Part shown: one piece after another, positions 1 to 7,945 of the stretch | How positions within the stretch are numbered: the first letter of the stretch is position 1 | Layout of the letters: every line of letters starts with the position of its first letter | From: an uncultured Neomegalonema sp. | Lineage (GTDB): Bacteria > Pseudomonadota > Alphaproteobacteria > Rhodobacterales > Rhodobacteraceae | Assembly (NCBI GenBank): GCA_937948985.1 | Contig: CALFAK010000169.1 | Span: 1-37,825 of the forward strand | Direction: 5' to 3' | Length of the DNA: 37,825 nucleotides | The notes under the pieces: generated by a model | The model's input: only the letters and a program-made list of their open reading frames with translations | Databases searched by the model: none | What the model was told of the DNA's origin: nothing | Program-made: the position numbers and the translations under genes

Positions 1-1
1 T

Positions 2-253
2 GACAATGGCATGTACGGCACAATCCGAATGCACCAACAGCGCGACTATCCGGGGCGTGTTTCAGGAACCGATTTGCAGAACCCCGACTTTGCGGCGGTC
101 GCAGCAGGCTATGGCATCCACGCCGAAGCGGTAGCCACAGACGCCGACTTCGCGGCGGCATTCGAGCGCGCACGCGAGGCCGGACGGCCCGCATTACTGC
201 ACCTGAAAACCGACCCCACAGCGATAGCGCCGGGTAAGGTGATGGGGGCATAG
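2..253 (+). CDS. Thiamine-diphosphate-dependent enzyme, C-terminal fragment (acetolactate synthase-like)
   Basis: Only the last 83 codons are in the window; the frame is open through the left edge, so the gene is cut by the window and not shown to be broken. The fragment begins D-N-G-M-Y-G-T-I-R-M-H-Q. This matches the NNGMYGTIR stretch that closes the pyrophosphate/Mg2+-binding part of the ThDP-binding C-terminal domain in acetolactate synthase-like enzymes. It is followed by the usual PGRVSGTDLxNPDF block, an alpha/beta stretch and a short tail. The family cleaves or joins alpha-keto acids in the cytoplasm, but the exact substrate cannot be read from this piece. It runs toward parB (convergent), with about 230 bp between the stop codons. 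Unlike its left-arm neighbours it is transcribed toward the proposed origin. Confidence 0.75.
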   Translation, partial: DNGMYGTIRMHQQRDYPGRVSGTDLQNPDFAAVAAGYGIHAEAVATDADFAAAFERAREAGRPALLHLKTDPTAIAPGKVMGA

Positions 254-428
254 ATCGTAATCAGGATGCGTGCCGGCTATGACGGGGAGGTAATGCAAGG
301 TAACTGTGGATTGCATGGCAAGAATTTTGACCAAGTGATCGCGAACAACCCTAACTCGCCAACTCCCAGGCTTCGCGCTCAAACTGGAAATGCGATGATT
401 CCCGCGAACAATTCGAGGCCATGATCAA

Positions 429-468
429 CCAAATTGTTTCACGTGAAACATAGCTTAAAACTACTAAT
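429..468 (+). repeat. 40-bp direct repeat containing parS, copy 1
   Basis: This segment matches 4676-4715 at 37 of 40 positions in the same orientation. It runs from CCAAATTG through a perfect parS to CATAG, TTAAA and TACTAAT. It lies just beyond the parB stop codon. The second copy lies between mnmG and mnmE, so the two direct copies bound the parB-parA-rsmG-mnmG block. The similarity extends well beyond the 16-bp ParB site, so it is not explained by ParB recognition alone. Confidence 0.85.
435..450. other. parS site 1 (perfect)
   Basis: Perfect 16-bp palindrome TGTTTCACGTGAAACA, the bacterial parS consensus bound by ParB. It lies in the intergenic region just downstream of the parB stop codon. 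ParB loads here as a CTP-dependent clamp and spreads, marking the origin region for segregation by ParA. Confidence 0.95.
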
Positions 469-483
469 ATTCAGGCAAATCCG

Positions 484-1344
484 CTACCCGACATACCCGA
501 ACCGCTCACAAATCTCATCCAGCTCCTCAAGGCTCCGATAAGTCAACACTACCGTCCCTTTGCCGTTTCCGCGATCCTGAATGGCGACCGGAACCCCTAC
601 CGCCGCGCTCAGATCTTGCTCCAGCGCCAGCGTACTGGTGTCTTTCTGCGGCGTCTTGGGCGCTGGCGCTTCATATCCGGCAGGCGGCGGCGTCACGCGG
701 CTTTCAGTTTCGCGCACAGACAAGCCCTTGCGCACAACCTCCTCCACCAGCGTATCCGCGTCAGGATACGACAGCAGCGCCCGCGCATGACCCGCCGAAA
801 TATTCCCCTCCCGCAGATGCGCGGCTACCCGATCCGGCAGCTTGGTTAACCGCACCATATTCGCGATATGACTGCGCGACTTGGATACCGTCTTCGACAG
901 CTGCTCCTGAGTATACCCGTAAGCATCCATCAGCCGGGCATAACTCTCCGCCTCTTCCATCGGGTTCAGATCAACCCGCTGCACATTCTCCACCAGCGCC
1001 ACTTCCAACACTTCCGCGTCAGACATCACCTGCACAAGGATCGGCACCTGATGAATCGGCGCGCGCTGCGAAGCACGCCAGCGGCGCTCCCCCGCGATAA
1101 TCTCATACCGCGTTGTTTCACGTGGATTGACCCGCACGAGGATCGGCTGAAGCACGCCCTTCTCACGGATGGAGGATGCGAGATTATTCAGCTCTTCATC
1201 ATCAAAAGTCTTACGCGGCTGATCCGGGTTTGGCTCCAGCTCGGTGATATCGACAACATCGACGCCCTTGTTGGTGGGCACCGCATCCATATCGCCCATC
1301 AGCGCGGACAGGCCACGGCCCAGCCCCTTTTTCGCGTTACTCAT
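484..1344 (-). CDS. parB: Chromosome-partitioning protein ParB (CTPase clamp)
   Basis: 286 aa, normal length for chromosomal ParB. It binds parS, hydrolyses CTP to form a sliding clamp and, with ParA, segregates the origin region. The basic N-terminus KKGLGRGLSALMG (about 5-17) is the usual ParA-contacting tail. The ParB/Srx CTP-binding domain follows, with box II GERRWRAS (85-92) and box III ENVQR...NPMEEA (119-132). Next is the helix-turn-helix TQEQLSKTVSKSRSHIANMVRL (about 145-166), then a proline-rich linker and a C-terminal dimerisation segment. The start is ATG with a purine-rich GGGGGA-type Shine-Dalgarno sequence, 10 bp after the parA stop, so parA and parB are co-transcribed. The coding sequence contains a degenerate 12/16 parS half-site around 1114-1129, which encodes Pro-Arg-Glu-Thr. 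Confidence 0.97.
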   Translation of the reverse strand: MSNAKKGLGRGLSALMGDMDAVPTNKGVDVVDITELEPNPDQPRKTFDDEELNNLASSIREKGVLQPILVRVNPRETTRYEIIAGERRWRASQRAPIHQVPILVQVMSDAEVLEVALVENVQRVDLNPMEEAESYARLMDAYGYTQEQLSKTVSKSRSHIANMVRLTKLPDRVAAHLREGNISAGHARALLSYPDADTLVEEVVRKGLSVRETESRVTPPPAGYEAPAPKTPQKDTSTLALEQDLSAAVGVPVAIQDRGNGKGTVVLTYRSLEELDEICERFGYVG

Positions 1345-1354
1345 ATCGTCCCCC

Positions 1355-2170
1355 TTATGCCGCGATCAGGTCGCGCTCGCGGCGCAGCAGCTCACTGGCC
1401 AACTGAATATAGGCTTGTGATCCGGCACAAGCATGATCGTAAAGCAACGCGGGTTTCCCGTGCGACGGCGCTTCTGAAATCCGCACATTGCGCGGAATCA
1501 CCGTCTTGTACACGGTCTTGCCCATATAAGCGCGCACATCCTCTGCCACCTGCGCCGACAACCGGTTACGCGCATCATACATCGTCAGCACGATGCCTTG
1601 AATTTCGAGGCTTGGGTTGAGGGTGTTCTTCACCATCTGAATCGTCTTCGTCAGCTGGGTCAGCCCCTCCAACGCATAGAACTCGCATTGCAGCGGCACC
1701 AACACCGCATCGGCGGCGGTCATCGCATTAATCGTCACCAGGCTCAGTGAGGGCGGGCAGTCGATCATGATATAGTCATACCGCCCCGCCACCGTGTTAC
1801 CATCGCTGTCCGTGGCATTCAGTGCGTCTGCAAGGCGATGCGTGCGGCGGGGTTGGTCGAAAATCTCCAAATCGACCCCGGACAGATCAGCGGAAGCCGG
1901 ACAAAGCGACAAGCCGGGGATCGCGGTGTTATGAATCGTCTCTGCCATCTTCGTATCACCGACCAGCATATCGTAGGATGTCTCAGCCCGATCCTCCGGT
2001 GTCAGACCCAGCCCTGTGCTCGCATTACCCTGCGCATCGATATCGATCAGCAGAACCTGCTTACCCACGGCCGCCAGCGCCGTGCTCAGATTAACCGCCG
2101 TCGTCGTCTTCCCCACACCGCCCTTTTGGTTAGCCAAGGCGAGAATGCGGGGGGATTTTCGGTTGCTCAT
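1355..2170 (-). CDS. parA: Chromosome-partitioning ATPase ParA (Soj-like)
   Basis: 271 aa, the usual length for a small chromosomal ParA/Soj. It is a Walker ATPase that binds DNA non-specifically as an ATP dimer and moves ParB-parS complexes along the nucleoid. The deviant Walker A motif KGGVGKTT is at residues 16-23, with the signature lysine K16. It is followed by the A' motif DIDAQGNAS and the Walker B region YDYIMIDCPPSLS (about 128-140). There is no N-terminal helix-turn-helix extension, which separates it from P1/F-type plasmid ParAs. The gene overlaps the upstream rsmG stop by 4 bp (ATGA), so translation is probably coupled, and it ends 10 bp before parB. Confidence 0.97.
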   Translation of the reverse strand: MSNRKSPRILALANQKGGVGKTTTAVNLSTALAAVGKQVLLIDIDAQGNASTGLGLTPEDRAETSYDMLVGDTKMAETIHNTAIPGLSLCPASADLSGVDLEIFDQPRRTHRLADALNATDSDGNTVAGRYDYIMIDCPPSLSLVTINAMTAADAVLVPLQCEFYALEGLTQLTKTIQMVKNTLNPSLEIQGIVLTMYDARNRLSAQVAEDVRAYMGKTVYKTVIPRNVRISEAPSHGKPALLYDHACAGSQAYIQLASELLRRERDLIAA

Positions 2171-2796
2171 GGTGTTCCTACCTTGCGGGATAGCTGACGG
2201 ATCTCAAGGATCGACGCGGCATCATCAACGCAGCTTGCGTGTTTGACAACATCGAAATCCCACACCGTCCGCGCCTCGTCAATCTCCACCTGCGCCTGTG
2301 CGCCTTTCGAAAACAGGGCAACACCGCCCTCCCCCAATATCGGTTCCGCCATCGTGAAAAGCTGGCTCAGATTGGCCACAGCCCGCGCAGAAACCACATC
2401 CGCCTTGCCGTCATACGCCTCAATCCGCGTAGCCGAAACAACGGCATTGCACCCGGTCTCACGCGCAATCTCCCGCAGGAACGTAGCCTTGCGCTTGTCG
2501 CTTTCGATCAGCGTTACCGCAAGGTCAGGCCGGGTTTCCTTTGCAAGAATAGCGATGATCAATCCGGGAAACCCCGCCCCGGACCCCAAATCACACAGCG
2601 TGCGCGCGGCTGATGGGATCAACGGGTATAGCTGTGCGGAATCCGCAAAATGCCGCTCCCGCAAATCCGGCAATGTCGACGGCGCAACCAGATTGATCGC
2701 CCTATTCCACTTGCGTAGACGCCCGGCATAAAGATCAAGGGCCAGCGATGTTTCACGTGAAACGCTCACCCCCGCGCACAATATTATATCACTCAT
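2167..2796 (-). CDS. rsmG: 16S rRNA (guanine-527-N7)-methyltransferase RsmG
   Basis: 209 aa, normal for RsmG/GidB. It uses S-adenosylmethionine to methylate N7 of G527 in 16S rRNA; loss commonly gives low-level streptomycin resistance. The SAM-binding motif [12 protein letters not shown] lies at about 67-78. It is preceded by the typical [11 protein letters not shown] segment (30-40) and RERHFADS (46-53), and followed by the [11 protein letters not shown] block. Near the N-terminus, residues VSRET (11-15 region) are encoded by a 15/16 parS site at 2749-2764, so part of the protein sequence is dictated by a centromere element. It overlaps mnmG upstream and parA downstream by 4 bp each. Confidence 0.96.
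   Translation of the reverse strand: MSDIILCAGVSVSRETSLALDLYAGRLRKWNRAINLVAPSTLPDLRERHFADSAQLYPLIPSAARTLCDLGSGAGFPGLIIAILAKETRPDLAVTLIESDKRKATFLREIARETGCNAVVSATRIEAYDGKADVVSARAVANLSQLFTMAEPILGEGGVALFSKGAQAQVEIDEARTVWDFDVVKHASCVDDAASILEIRQLSRKVGTP
2749..2764. other. parS site 2 (15/16, inside rsmG)
   Basis: TGTTTCACGTGAAACG, one mismatch (last base) from the perfect parS palindrome. It lies inside the 5' coding part of rsmG, where it is read as Val-Ser-Arg-Glu-Thr. The core GTTTCACGTGAAAC is intact, so ParB binding is likely. Confidence 0.88.
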
Positions 2797-4655
2797 GCGG
2801 CAGGACGCCGTTTAACATGCGCCAGCAACAGCGTCAGCGCAGCGGGCGTCATCCCGTCAATCCGCGAGGCTTGCCCCAACGTCCGTGGCCGCACCGAGGC
2901 CAGCTTTTCACGGGCCTCATTCGACAGCCCGTGCACGCTGCCATAATCAAAATCGGCAGGCAGGATCAGCGCCTCATCCCGCTTAAACGCCTCAATATCC
3001 GCCGCCTGTCGTTCAACATAGCCGCTATACATCGACTCGATTTGCAGCTGATCCAGCACAGACACAGGCAAATCATGCGCCTCCGGCCACATCGCCATAA
3101 ATGTCTCACGGTCAATATTAGGATACCCTAAAAACTCAAAAGCGGAGCGACGGCGGCCATCCTGATTGATCGTAATCCCGCGCGCCTTTGCTTCATTGGG
3201 TGTGATCGTCAACGTATCCAGCTCAGCGCGCCCGGCCTCCAGTGCAGTATGCTTGGCATCAAAATGCGCCGCCCGCTCTGCGCCGATACAGCCCAGCGTC
3301 AACCCGCGCGGCGTCAACCGTTGATCCGCATTATCGGCGCGCAGCGACAGCCGATATTCGGCGCGAGACGTGAACATCCGATACGGCTCCGTCACCCCGC
3401 GCGTGACCAGATCGTCTATCATCACACCGATATACGCTTCCGAACGGTCGAGGATAAACTCCCCCGATCCCGCCGCCAGCGCCGCCGCATTCAGCCCGGC
3501 CATCATCCCCTGCGCCGCAGCTTCCTCGTATCCGGTCGTCCCGTTAATCTGCCCGGCAAGGAACAACCCCTTCCAGCCTTTCAGCGCCAGCGTCGGGTCC
3601 AGCGCTTTGGGATCAAGGTAATCATATTCAATCGCATAACCCGGCTGAATAATCTCCGCCTTCTCCAACCCCGGAATTGTAGCGATAAATGCCGCTTGGA
3701 CATCCGCCGGCAGGGATGTGGAGATGCCGTTCGGATAAACCGTCGGATCATCCAGCCCTTCCGGCTCAAGAAAAATCTGATGGCTTTCCTTCTCGGCAAA
3801 CCGCACAATCTTGTCCTCAATCGACGGACAATAACGCGGCCCCACACCCTCAATCTGCCCGCCATACAGCGCGGATTTCGTCAAATTCTTCTCGATCAGC
3901 GCATGAGTTTCAGCCGTGGTCTTCGTGATATGGCAATCGACCTGTCGGTTCGGCAGCACATCCGTCATAAACGAAAATGGCATCGGATAATCATCACCGG
4001 GCTGCGAATCCAGCGCGCTGTAGTCAATCGTCCGTCCATCCAACCGCGCAGGCGTGCCCGTCTTCAAACGCCCCATCGGCAAACCCAGCGCATACATCCG
4101 GTCAGCGAGCGGTTTCGCGGGCGGATCACCAACACGCCCCCCTGCCCGACGCTCATCACCGATATGAATCACACCGTTCAGAAATGTCCCCGTCGTCAGC
4201 ACAACCGCCGCCGCCCGGATGACACGATCACCGATATCAACGCCCTCAATCCGATCACCATTGACCAGCAAGTCCCGCGCCTCAGCCTCAACAATCTCCA
4301 CGTTGGACCGTGCGAATTCTTCCTGCATTGCCTTACGATACAGCACCCGATCCGCCTGCGCGCGCGGTCCGCGTACAGCCGGGCCCTTACTGCGATTCAA
4401 CAAGCGGAACTGAATCCCCGCCGCATCGGCCACACGCCCCATCGCCCCGTCAAGCGCATCAATCTCACGCACCAGATGCCCTTTGCCGAGACCACCAATC
4501 GCCGGATTGCAGGACATCTCCCCGATACGATCCTTACGATGCGTCACGAGCACAGTCTTCGCCCCCACCCGCGCCGCCGCCAAAGCGGCATCACATCCCG
4601 CATGACCACCGCCGATTACAATCACATCGCAGTCAAATTGTTTCACGTGAAACAT
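2793..4655 (-). CDS. mnmG: tRNA uridine-34 carboxymethylaminomethyl synthase subunit MnmG (GidA)
   Basis: 620 aa, full length. MnmG is an FAD protein that, with the GTPase MnmE, installs the (carboxymethyl)aminomethyl group on C5 of wobble U34 in certain tRNAs. The Rossmann FAD motif [14 protein letters not shown] is at 11-24, then [23 protein letters not shown] (from 48), with [15 protein letters not shown] near the middle and a C-terminal helical MnmE/tRNA-binding region. The chosen ATG (4653-4655) gives MFHVKQ, and these first residues are encoded by a perfect parS at 4639-4654 that overlaps the start codon. An AAAGG Shine-Dalgarno lies about 12 bases upstream. The gene overlaps rsmG by 4 bp. 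Confidence 0.97.
   Translation of the reverse strand: MFHVKQFDCDVIVIGGGHAGCDAALAAARVGAKTVLVTHRKDRIGEMSCNPAIGGLGKGHLVREIDALDGAMGRVADAAGIQFRLLNRSKGPAVRGPRAQADRVLYRKAMQEEFARSNVEIVEAEARDLLVNGDRIEGVDIGDRVIRAAAVVLTTGTFLNGVIHIGDERRAGGRVGDPPAKPLADRMYALGLPMGRLKTGTPARLDGRTIDYSALDSQPGDDYPMPFSFMTDVLPNRQVDCHITKTTAETHALIEKNLTKSALYGGQIEGVGPRYCPSIEDKIVRFAEKESHQIFLEPEGLDDPTVYPNGISTSLPADVQAAFIATIPGLEKAEIIQPGYAIEYDYLDPKALDPTLALKGWKGLFLAGQINGTTGYEEAAAQGMMAGLNAAALAAGSGEFILDRSEAYIGVMIDDLVTRGVTEPYRMFTSRAEYRLSLRADNADQRLTPRGLTLGCIGAERAAHFDAKHTALEAGRAELDTLTITPNEAKARGITINQDGRRRSAFEFLGYPNIDRETFMAMWPEAHDLPVSVLDQLQIESMYSGYVERQAADIEAFKRDEALILPADFDYGSVHGLSNEAREKLASVRPRTLGQASRIDGMTPAALTLLLAHVKRRPAA
4639..4654. other. parS site 3 (perfect, overlapping the mnmG start codon)
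   Basis: Perfect TGTTTCACGTGAAACA. Read on the minus strand it supplies most of the mnmG initiation codon and codons 2-5 (Phe-His-Val-Lys). ParB bound here would cover the mnmG initiation region. It lies 43 bp (start to start) from parS site 4. Confidence 0.95.
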
Positions 4656-4675
4656 TGCTACAAGCTACCTTTTGA

Positions 4676-4715
4676 CCAAATTGTTTCACGTGAAACATAG
4701 TTTAAAGATACTAAT
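4676..4715 (+). repeat. 40-bp direct repeat containing parS, copy 2
   Basis: Matches 429-468 at 37 of 40 positions in the same orientation; the three differences lie outside the parS core. It fills most of the gap between the mnmE stop and the mnmG start. The neighbouring parS at 4639-4654 shares only the shorter CAAATTG-parS-T core. Confidence 0.85.
4682..4697. other. parS site 4 (perfect)
   Basis: Perfect TGTTTCACGTGAAACA in the mnmE-mnmG intergenic gap. With site 3 it forms a closely spaced pair of ParB loading sites. Confidence 0.95.
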
Positions 4716-4720
4716 TGAGT

Positions 4721-6058
4721 TCACTTACCTAGGCAGAATTCCGAGAATATCACGTCCAAAAGCCGCTCAACCCCGCGCTCCCCCGTAATCCGCCCCAGCG
4801 CCTCATATGCTTCACGCACATCCTGTGCCGCTATTTCTGGCACGGCTTGTAAGCGCGAATCCCCATCGCTTGCAAGAACGGCATAACGTTGCAGCGCCGA
4901 TAAAGCGTCAGATAGGGCCAGCCTGTGCCGCTCGCGCAGCCATAGCGCGTCCGATGGCGGCTCGGCCAATTCAAGCCGTTCTTTCAGCAAACCAATCAGC
5001 GGTGTCAGACCCGCATTCCCCTTCGCCGAAATCTCACAATCCACATCCCGATCCGCAGCCCCTTGATCGCGCTTATTCCAAATCCGCAAATCATCGGGTG
5101 CCAGCAACGCGTCAATATCCGCTGACAACGGTGCATCAGGAGCCAATAATCCGATCCGCAAATCCGCCTCTTTAGAAACAAATCCGGAACGTCGCATTCC
5201 TTCCCGCTCCACGGCATCCTCTGTTTCACGAATACCGGCCGTATCAATCAACGTCACCGGAAAACCATCCAGCTCCAGTGAAACCTCGATACTGTCACGG
5301 GTCGTACCCGGAATATCGGAAATAATCGCAATATCCCGCTGCGCCAGCGCATTGATCAGCGTCGATTTCCCCGCATTAGGCGCACCCAAAATCGCCACCC
5401 GCCAGCCCGACCGCAACCGCTCCGTCATTGCCGGCGCTGTCAACGTCTCCGCCAGATCATCGCGCACAGACAGAATCGCTTGCGAGGCTACGGCATAGGT
5501 TTCGTCCGGTATCTCCTCATCCGCGAAATCAATCGTCGCTTCCAGCAACGCAAGCCCCCGCGTCAGCCGCCCCGACCATTCCCGACATTTATCACCAAGA
5601 CTGCCCGCATATTGACGCAGGGCCGCACGGCGCTGGCTTACGGTCTCCGCATCGATCAGATCAGCCAACCCCTCAATCTGGGCAAGATCGAGACGGCCAT
5701 TGTCAAACGCGCGCCGGGTAAACTCCCCCGGCTCTGCCATGCGCAGCCCGTCACGTTCAGACAACACGCGCAGCACGGCGGCAACAACCGCCCTGCCCCC
5801 GTGCAGATGAAGCTCAAAAGCATTCTCGCCCGTAAAACTGGCCCCACTGGCAAACCGCACGATCAGCGGCTCATCCAAAGCCTCACCCGTCGCCGGATCA
5901 ACAATCCGGCGCACACATGTTTGTCTGGGTGTTGGCAGTGCACCATCAGCAAGCAATGCAGACAGCGCCGCATCACAGCTTGGTCCAGAAACACGCAAAA
6001 CCGCCACACCGGATCGACCGGAAGGCGTTGCAAGGGCAAAAATCGTGGCTGCGCTCAT
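4721..6058 (-). CDS. mnmE: tRNA modification GTPase MnmE (TrmE)
   Basis: 445 aa, normal length. MnmE is the dimeric, K+-stimulated GTPase partner of MnmG in wobble-uridine modification. The N-terminal formyl-THF-binding domain (about 1-118) contains SGRSGVAVLRVSGP and FTGENAFELHLHGG. A helical domain is interrupted by the Ras-like G domain: G1 GAPNAGKS (225-232), G2 DIPGTTRD (248-255), G3 DTAG (272-275) and G4 NKRD (about 328). The C-terminus ends FCLGK; the usual motif is C-(I/L/V)-G-K, and Cys442 is the conserved cysteine. It lies 38 bp after rho and 65 bp before mnmG on the same strand. The gap to mnmG holds a parS site and a 40-bp repeat. Confidence 0.97.
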   Translation of the reverse strand: MSAATIFALATPSGRSGVAVLRVSGPSCDAALSALLADGALPTPRQTCVRRIVDPATGEALDEPLIVRFASGASFTGENAFELHLHGGRAVVAAVLRVLSERDGLRMAEPGEFTRRAFDNGRLDLAQIEGLADLIDAETVSQRRAALRQYAGSLGDKCREWSGRLTRGLALLEATIDFADEEIPDETYAVASQAILSVRDDLAETLTAPAMTERLRSGWRVAILGAPNAGKSTLINALAQRDIAIISDIPGTTRDSIEVSLELDGFPVTLIDTAGIRETEDAVEREGMRRSGFVSKEADLRIGLLAPDAPLSADIDALLAPDDLRIWNKRDQGAADRDVDCEISAKGNAGLTPLIGLLKERLELAEPPSDALWLRERHRLALSDALSALQRYAVLASDGDSRLQAVPEIAAQDVREAYEALGRITGERGVERLLDVIFSEFCLGK

Positions 6059-6073
6059 GTGGTGGCCCTTTGA

Positions 6074-6099
6074 TAAGAGCCATCCAGAGGAGGCTCTTA
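6074..6099 (-). terminator. Hairpin spanning the rho stop codon
   Basis: Perfect 8-bp inverted repeat TAAGAGCC / GGCTCTTA with a 10-base loop. On the minus strand its 5' arm begins with the rho stop codon TAA. The 3' arm is not followed by a run of T, so it is a poor intrinsic terminator. It may instead attenuate or protect the 3' end of the rho message before mnmE, which starts 15 bases further on. Confidence 0.4.
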
Positions 6100-7368
6100 C
6101 GTATTCATCGAGTCGAAGAAATCCGCATTGGTTTTCGTCTGTTTCAACTTACCAAGCAAGAATTCCATCGCATCGATTGTACCCATCGGGTTGAGGATAC
6201 GGCGCAGGACGAACATTTTGGTGAGCGTGGCTTTATCAACCAGCAATTCTTCCTTACGCGTGCCGGATTTGGTGATGTCAATCGCCGGGAAGACGCGTTT
6301 GTCAGCGATTTTACGGTCTAGGATAAGTTCGGAGTTACCCGTACCCTTGAATTCCTCAAAGATAACCTCATCCATCCGGCTGCCCGTTTCGATCAGCGCG
6401 GTCGCGATAATGGTCAGCGAGCCACCCTCTTCGATATTACGCGCCGCACCGAAGAAACGCTTGGGACGTTGCAGCGCGTTGGCATCCACACCCCCCGTCA
6501 GCACTTTACCCGATGACGGCACGACGGTGTTGTAAGCACGGCCCAGACGCGTGATCGAGTCGAGCAAGATGATCACATCACGCCCGTGCTCAACAAGGCG
6601 CTTGGCCTTCTCAATCACCATCTCGGCCACCTGAACGTGACGGATCGCGGGTTCGTCAAAGGTCGAGGAAATCACCTCACCATCAACGGTGCGCGACATA
6701 TCCGTCACTTCTTCGGGACGCTCATCAATCAGCAGGACGATCAGATAGCATTCGGGATGATTGGCCGAAATCGCCTTGGCGATGTTTTGCAGCAGAACCG
6801 TTTTACCCGTGCGCGGTGGCGCGACGATCAAAGCGCGTTGACCTTTGCCAAGCGGCGCAACCAACTCAATAACGCGCGAACTCATGTCTCTGGATGCGGG
6901 ATCACCCGTTTCCATGCTCAGGCGTTGTTCGGGGTATAACGGGGTCAGGTTATCGAAGTGAACCTTATGGCTGGCACGCTCAGGCTCTTCAAAGTTGATC
7001 GTACTGACCTTGAGCAGTGCAAAATATCGCTCGCCGTCTTTTGGTCCGCGAATAACACCCTCAACCGTATCCCCTGTGCGCAGGCTGAAACGGCGGATTT
7101 GGTTGGGGCTGACATAAATATCATCGGGACCGGGCAGATAGTTGGCTTCCGGTGATCTGAGAAACCCGAATCCGTCTTGTAAAACCTCAAGAACGCCAAT
7201 CCCGGTGATTTCAACTTCACGCTCGGCCAATTCCTTGAGAATGGCGAACATCATGTCTTGTCGCCGCAAAGTGCTCGCGTTTTCGACTTCGAGATCCTCC
7301 GCGAACTTTTGCAAGTCAGTGGGAGATTTCTCTTTCAGCTCCTGAAGTTTCAGGGTCGTTTCGGTCAT
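6097..7368 (-). CDS. rho: Transcription termination factor Rho
   Basis: 423 aa from the chosen start, typical of Rho. Rho is a hexameric RNA-dependent ATPase/translocase that ends transcription. The N-terminal helical domain contains [18 protein letters not shown] (15-32). The cold-shock RNA-binding domain includes [16 protein letters not shown] (58-73) and [23 protein letters not shown]. The ATPase domain has Walker A APPRTGKT (183-190), [13 protein letters not shown], the Q/R-loop region and [15 protein letters not shown]. The ATG at 7366-7368 is preferred over an upstream in-frame ATG at 7446: it has a GAAAGAG Shine-Dalgarno and gives the conserved N-terminus, while the extra 26 residues look like leader. 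The 142-bp gap to hemJ is a candidate site for Rho autoregulation. Confidence 0.96.
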   Translation of the reverse strand: MTETTLKLQELKEKSPTDLQKFAEDLEVENASTLRRQDMMFAILKELAEREVEITGIGVLEVLQDGFGFLRSPEANYLPGPDDIYVSPNQIRRFSLRTGDTVEGVIRGPKDGERYFALLKVSTINFEEPERASHKVHFDNLTPLYPEQRLSMETGDPASRDMSSRVIELVAPLGKGQRALIVAPPRTGKTVLLQNIAKAISANHPECYLIVLLIDERPEEVTDMSRTVDGEVISSTFDEPAIRHVQVAEMVIEKAKRLVEHGRDVIILLDSITRLGRAYNTVVPSSGKVLTGGVDANALQRPKRFFGAARNIEEGGSLTIIATALIETGSRMDEVIFEEFKGTGNSELILDRKIADKRVFPAIDITKSGTRKEELLVDKATLTKMFVLRRILNPMGTIDAMEFLLGKLKQTKTNADFFDSMNT

Positions 7369-7463
7369 GGGGACTCTTTCGGAAGAGATCTTGAGAAGGG
7401 AAAAATTCAAAGGGGCATAAATTGCCGAGCAGCTGAAACACTGCAATCATCAGAACGATGTTG

Positions 7464-7495
7464 TTGACGGGAACGCTTAATGAGCGCCCCGTCAA
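7464..7495 (-). terminator. Hairpin between hemJ and rho (possible terminator or leader structure)
   Basis: Inverted repeat TTGACGGG (7464-7471) / CCCGTCAA (7488-7495) with an inner CGCT/AGCG stem (7474-7477 with 7483-7486) and a five-base loop. This makes about 12 paired bases with a small internal bulge. It lies just after the hemJ stop and before rho. No T-run follows on either strand, so a leader or attenuator structure is as likely as a terminator. Confidence 0.4.
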
Positions 7496-7510
7496 AGTCA
7501 AGATAAATTC

Positions 7511-7942
7511 TCAGAACGGTTTAAAAACAACCAAACCCACAATGATCATCATCAGCACGGTGGGCACTTCATTCATAAGCCGGAAAAACTTGCTCGTGCG
7601 CACCGATGTGCCCGCCAGAAATTCCTTCCGCCACTTCCCGCACATACCATGAAACGCGGTCATGGCCAGAACCATAAGCACCTTCAGAATAATCCACTGC
7701 TCACTGCCCAAATCAACCGCCGCACCGATCAGCAAAATGCCCGTAATCCACGTCACCAGCATCGCCGGTGTCATGATCACTTTCATCAGTTTCAATTCCA
7801 TAGTCTCAAACGTGTTCTTCGCCTCATCCGAGACGGTTTCAACGTGATAGACGAACAAACGCGGCAGGTAGAAAAGCGCGGCCATCCAGCTGATAACCGC
7901 CATAATGTGAATCCACTTGACCCAAGGATAAAGGGTATCCAT
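7511..7942 (-). CDS. hemJ: Protoporphyrinogen IX oxidase HemJ
   Basis: 143 aa, four predicted membrane helices, normal for HemJ (older names UPF0093/YfcA-like). HemJ oxidises protoporphyrinogen IX to protoporphyrin IX in the inner membrane of bacteria that lack HemG and HemY. The family signature is clear: W-V-K-W-I-H-I-M-A-V near the N-terminus with conserved His12, then SWMAALFYLPRLFVYH (18-33), a central KLMKVIMTPAMLVTWITG helix and the final RLMNEVPTVLMMIIV helix. It follows hemE on the minus strand with a 3-bp gap, so two haem-pathway steps share one transcript. Confidence 0.93.
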   Translation of the reverse strand: MDTLYPWVKWIHIMAVISWMAALFYLPRLFVYHVETVSDEAKNTFETMELKLMKVIMTPAMLVTWITGILLIGAAVDLGSEQWIILKVLMVLAMTAFHGMCGKWRKEFLAGTSVRTSKFFRLMNEVPTVLMMIIVGLVVFKPF

Positions 7943-7945
7943 CCT

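Noticed and set aside
292-316. Hairpin ATGCAA/TTGCAT downstream of the thiamine-diphosphate enzyme gene as a terminator
   Set aside because: Only six AT-rich base pairs and no T-run; too weak to call.
1114-1129. Additional parS inside parB
   Set aside because: Only the left arm and centre match (12/16); not called as a functional site, though noted as a possible relic.
868-1620. Plus-strand frame opposite parB/parA
   Set aside because: Crosses two certain genes in antisense; no family features.
3249-4700. Long open frame (483 codons) on the plus strand opposite mnmG
   Set aside because: Antisense shadow of a strongly conserved gene; composition is extremely Arg/His/Pro-rich with no recognisable motif.
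7369-7446. Rho start at 7446 (26 extra residues)
   Set aside because: The extra sequence is unlike Rho N-termini; the ATG at 7368 has a good Shine-Dalgarno and gives the conserved beginning.
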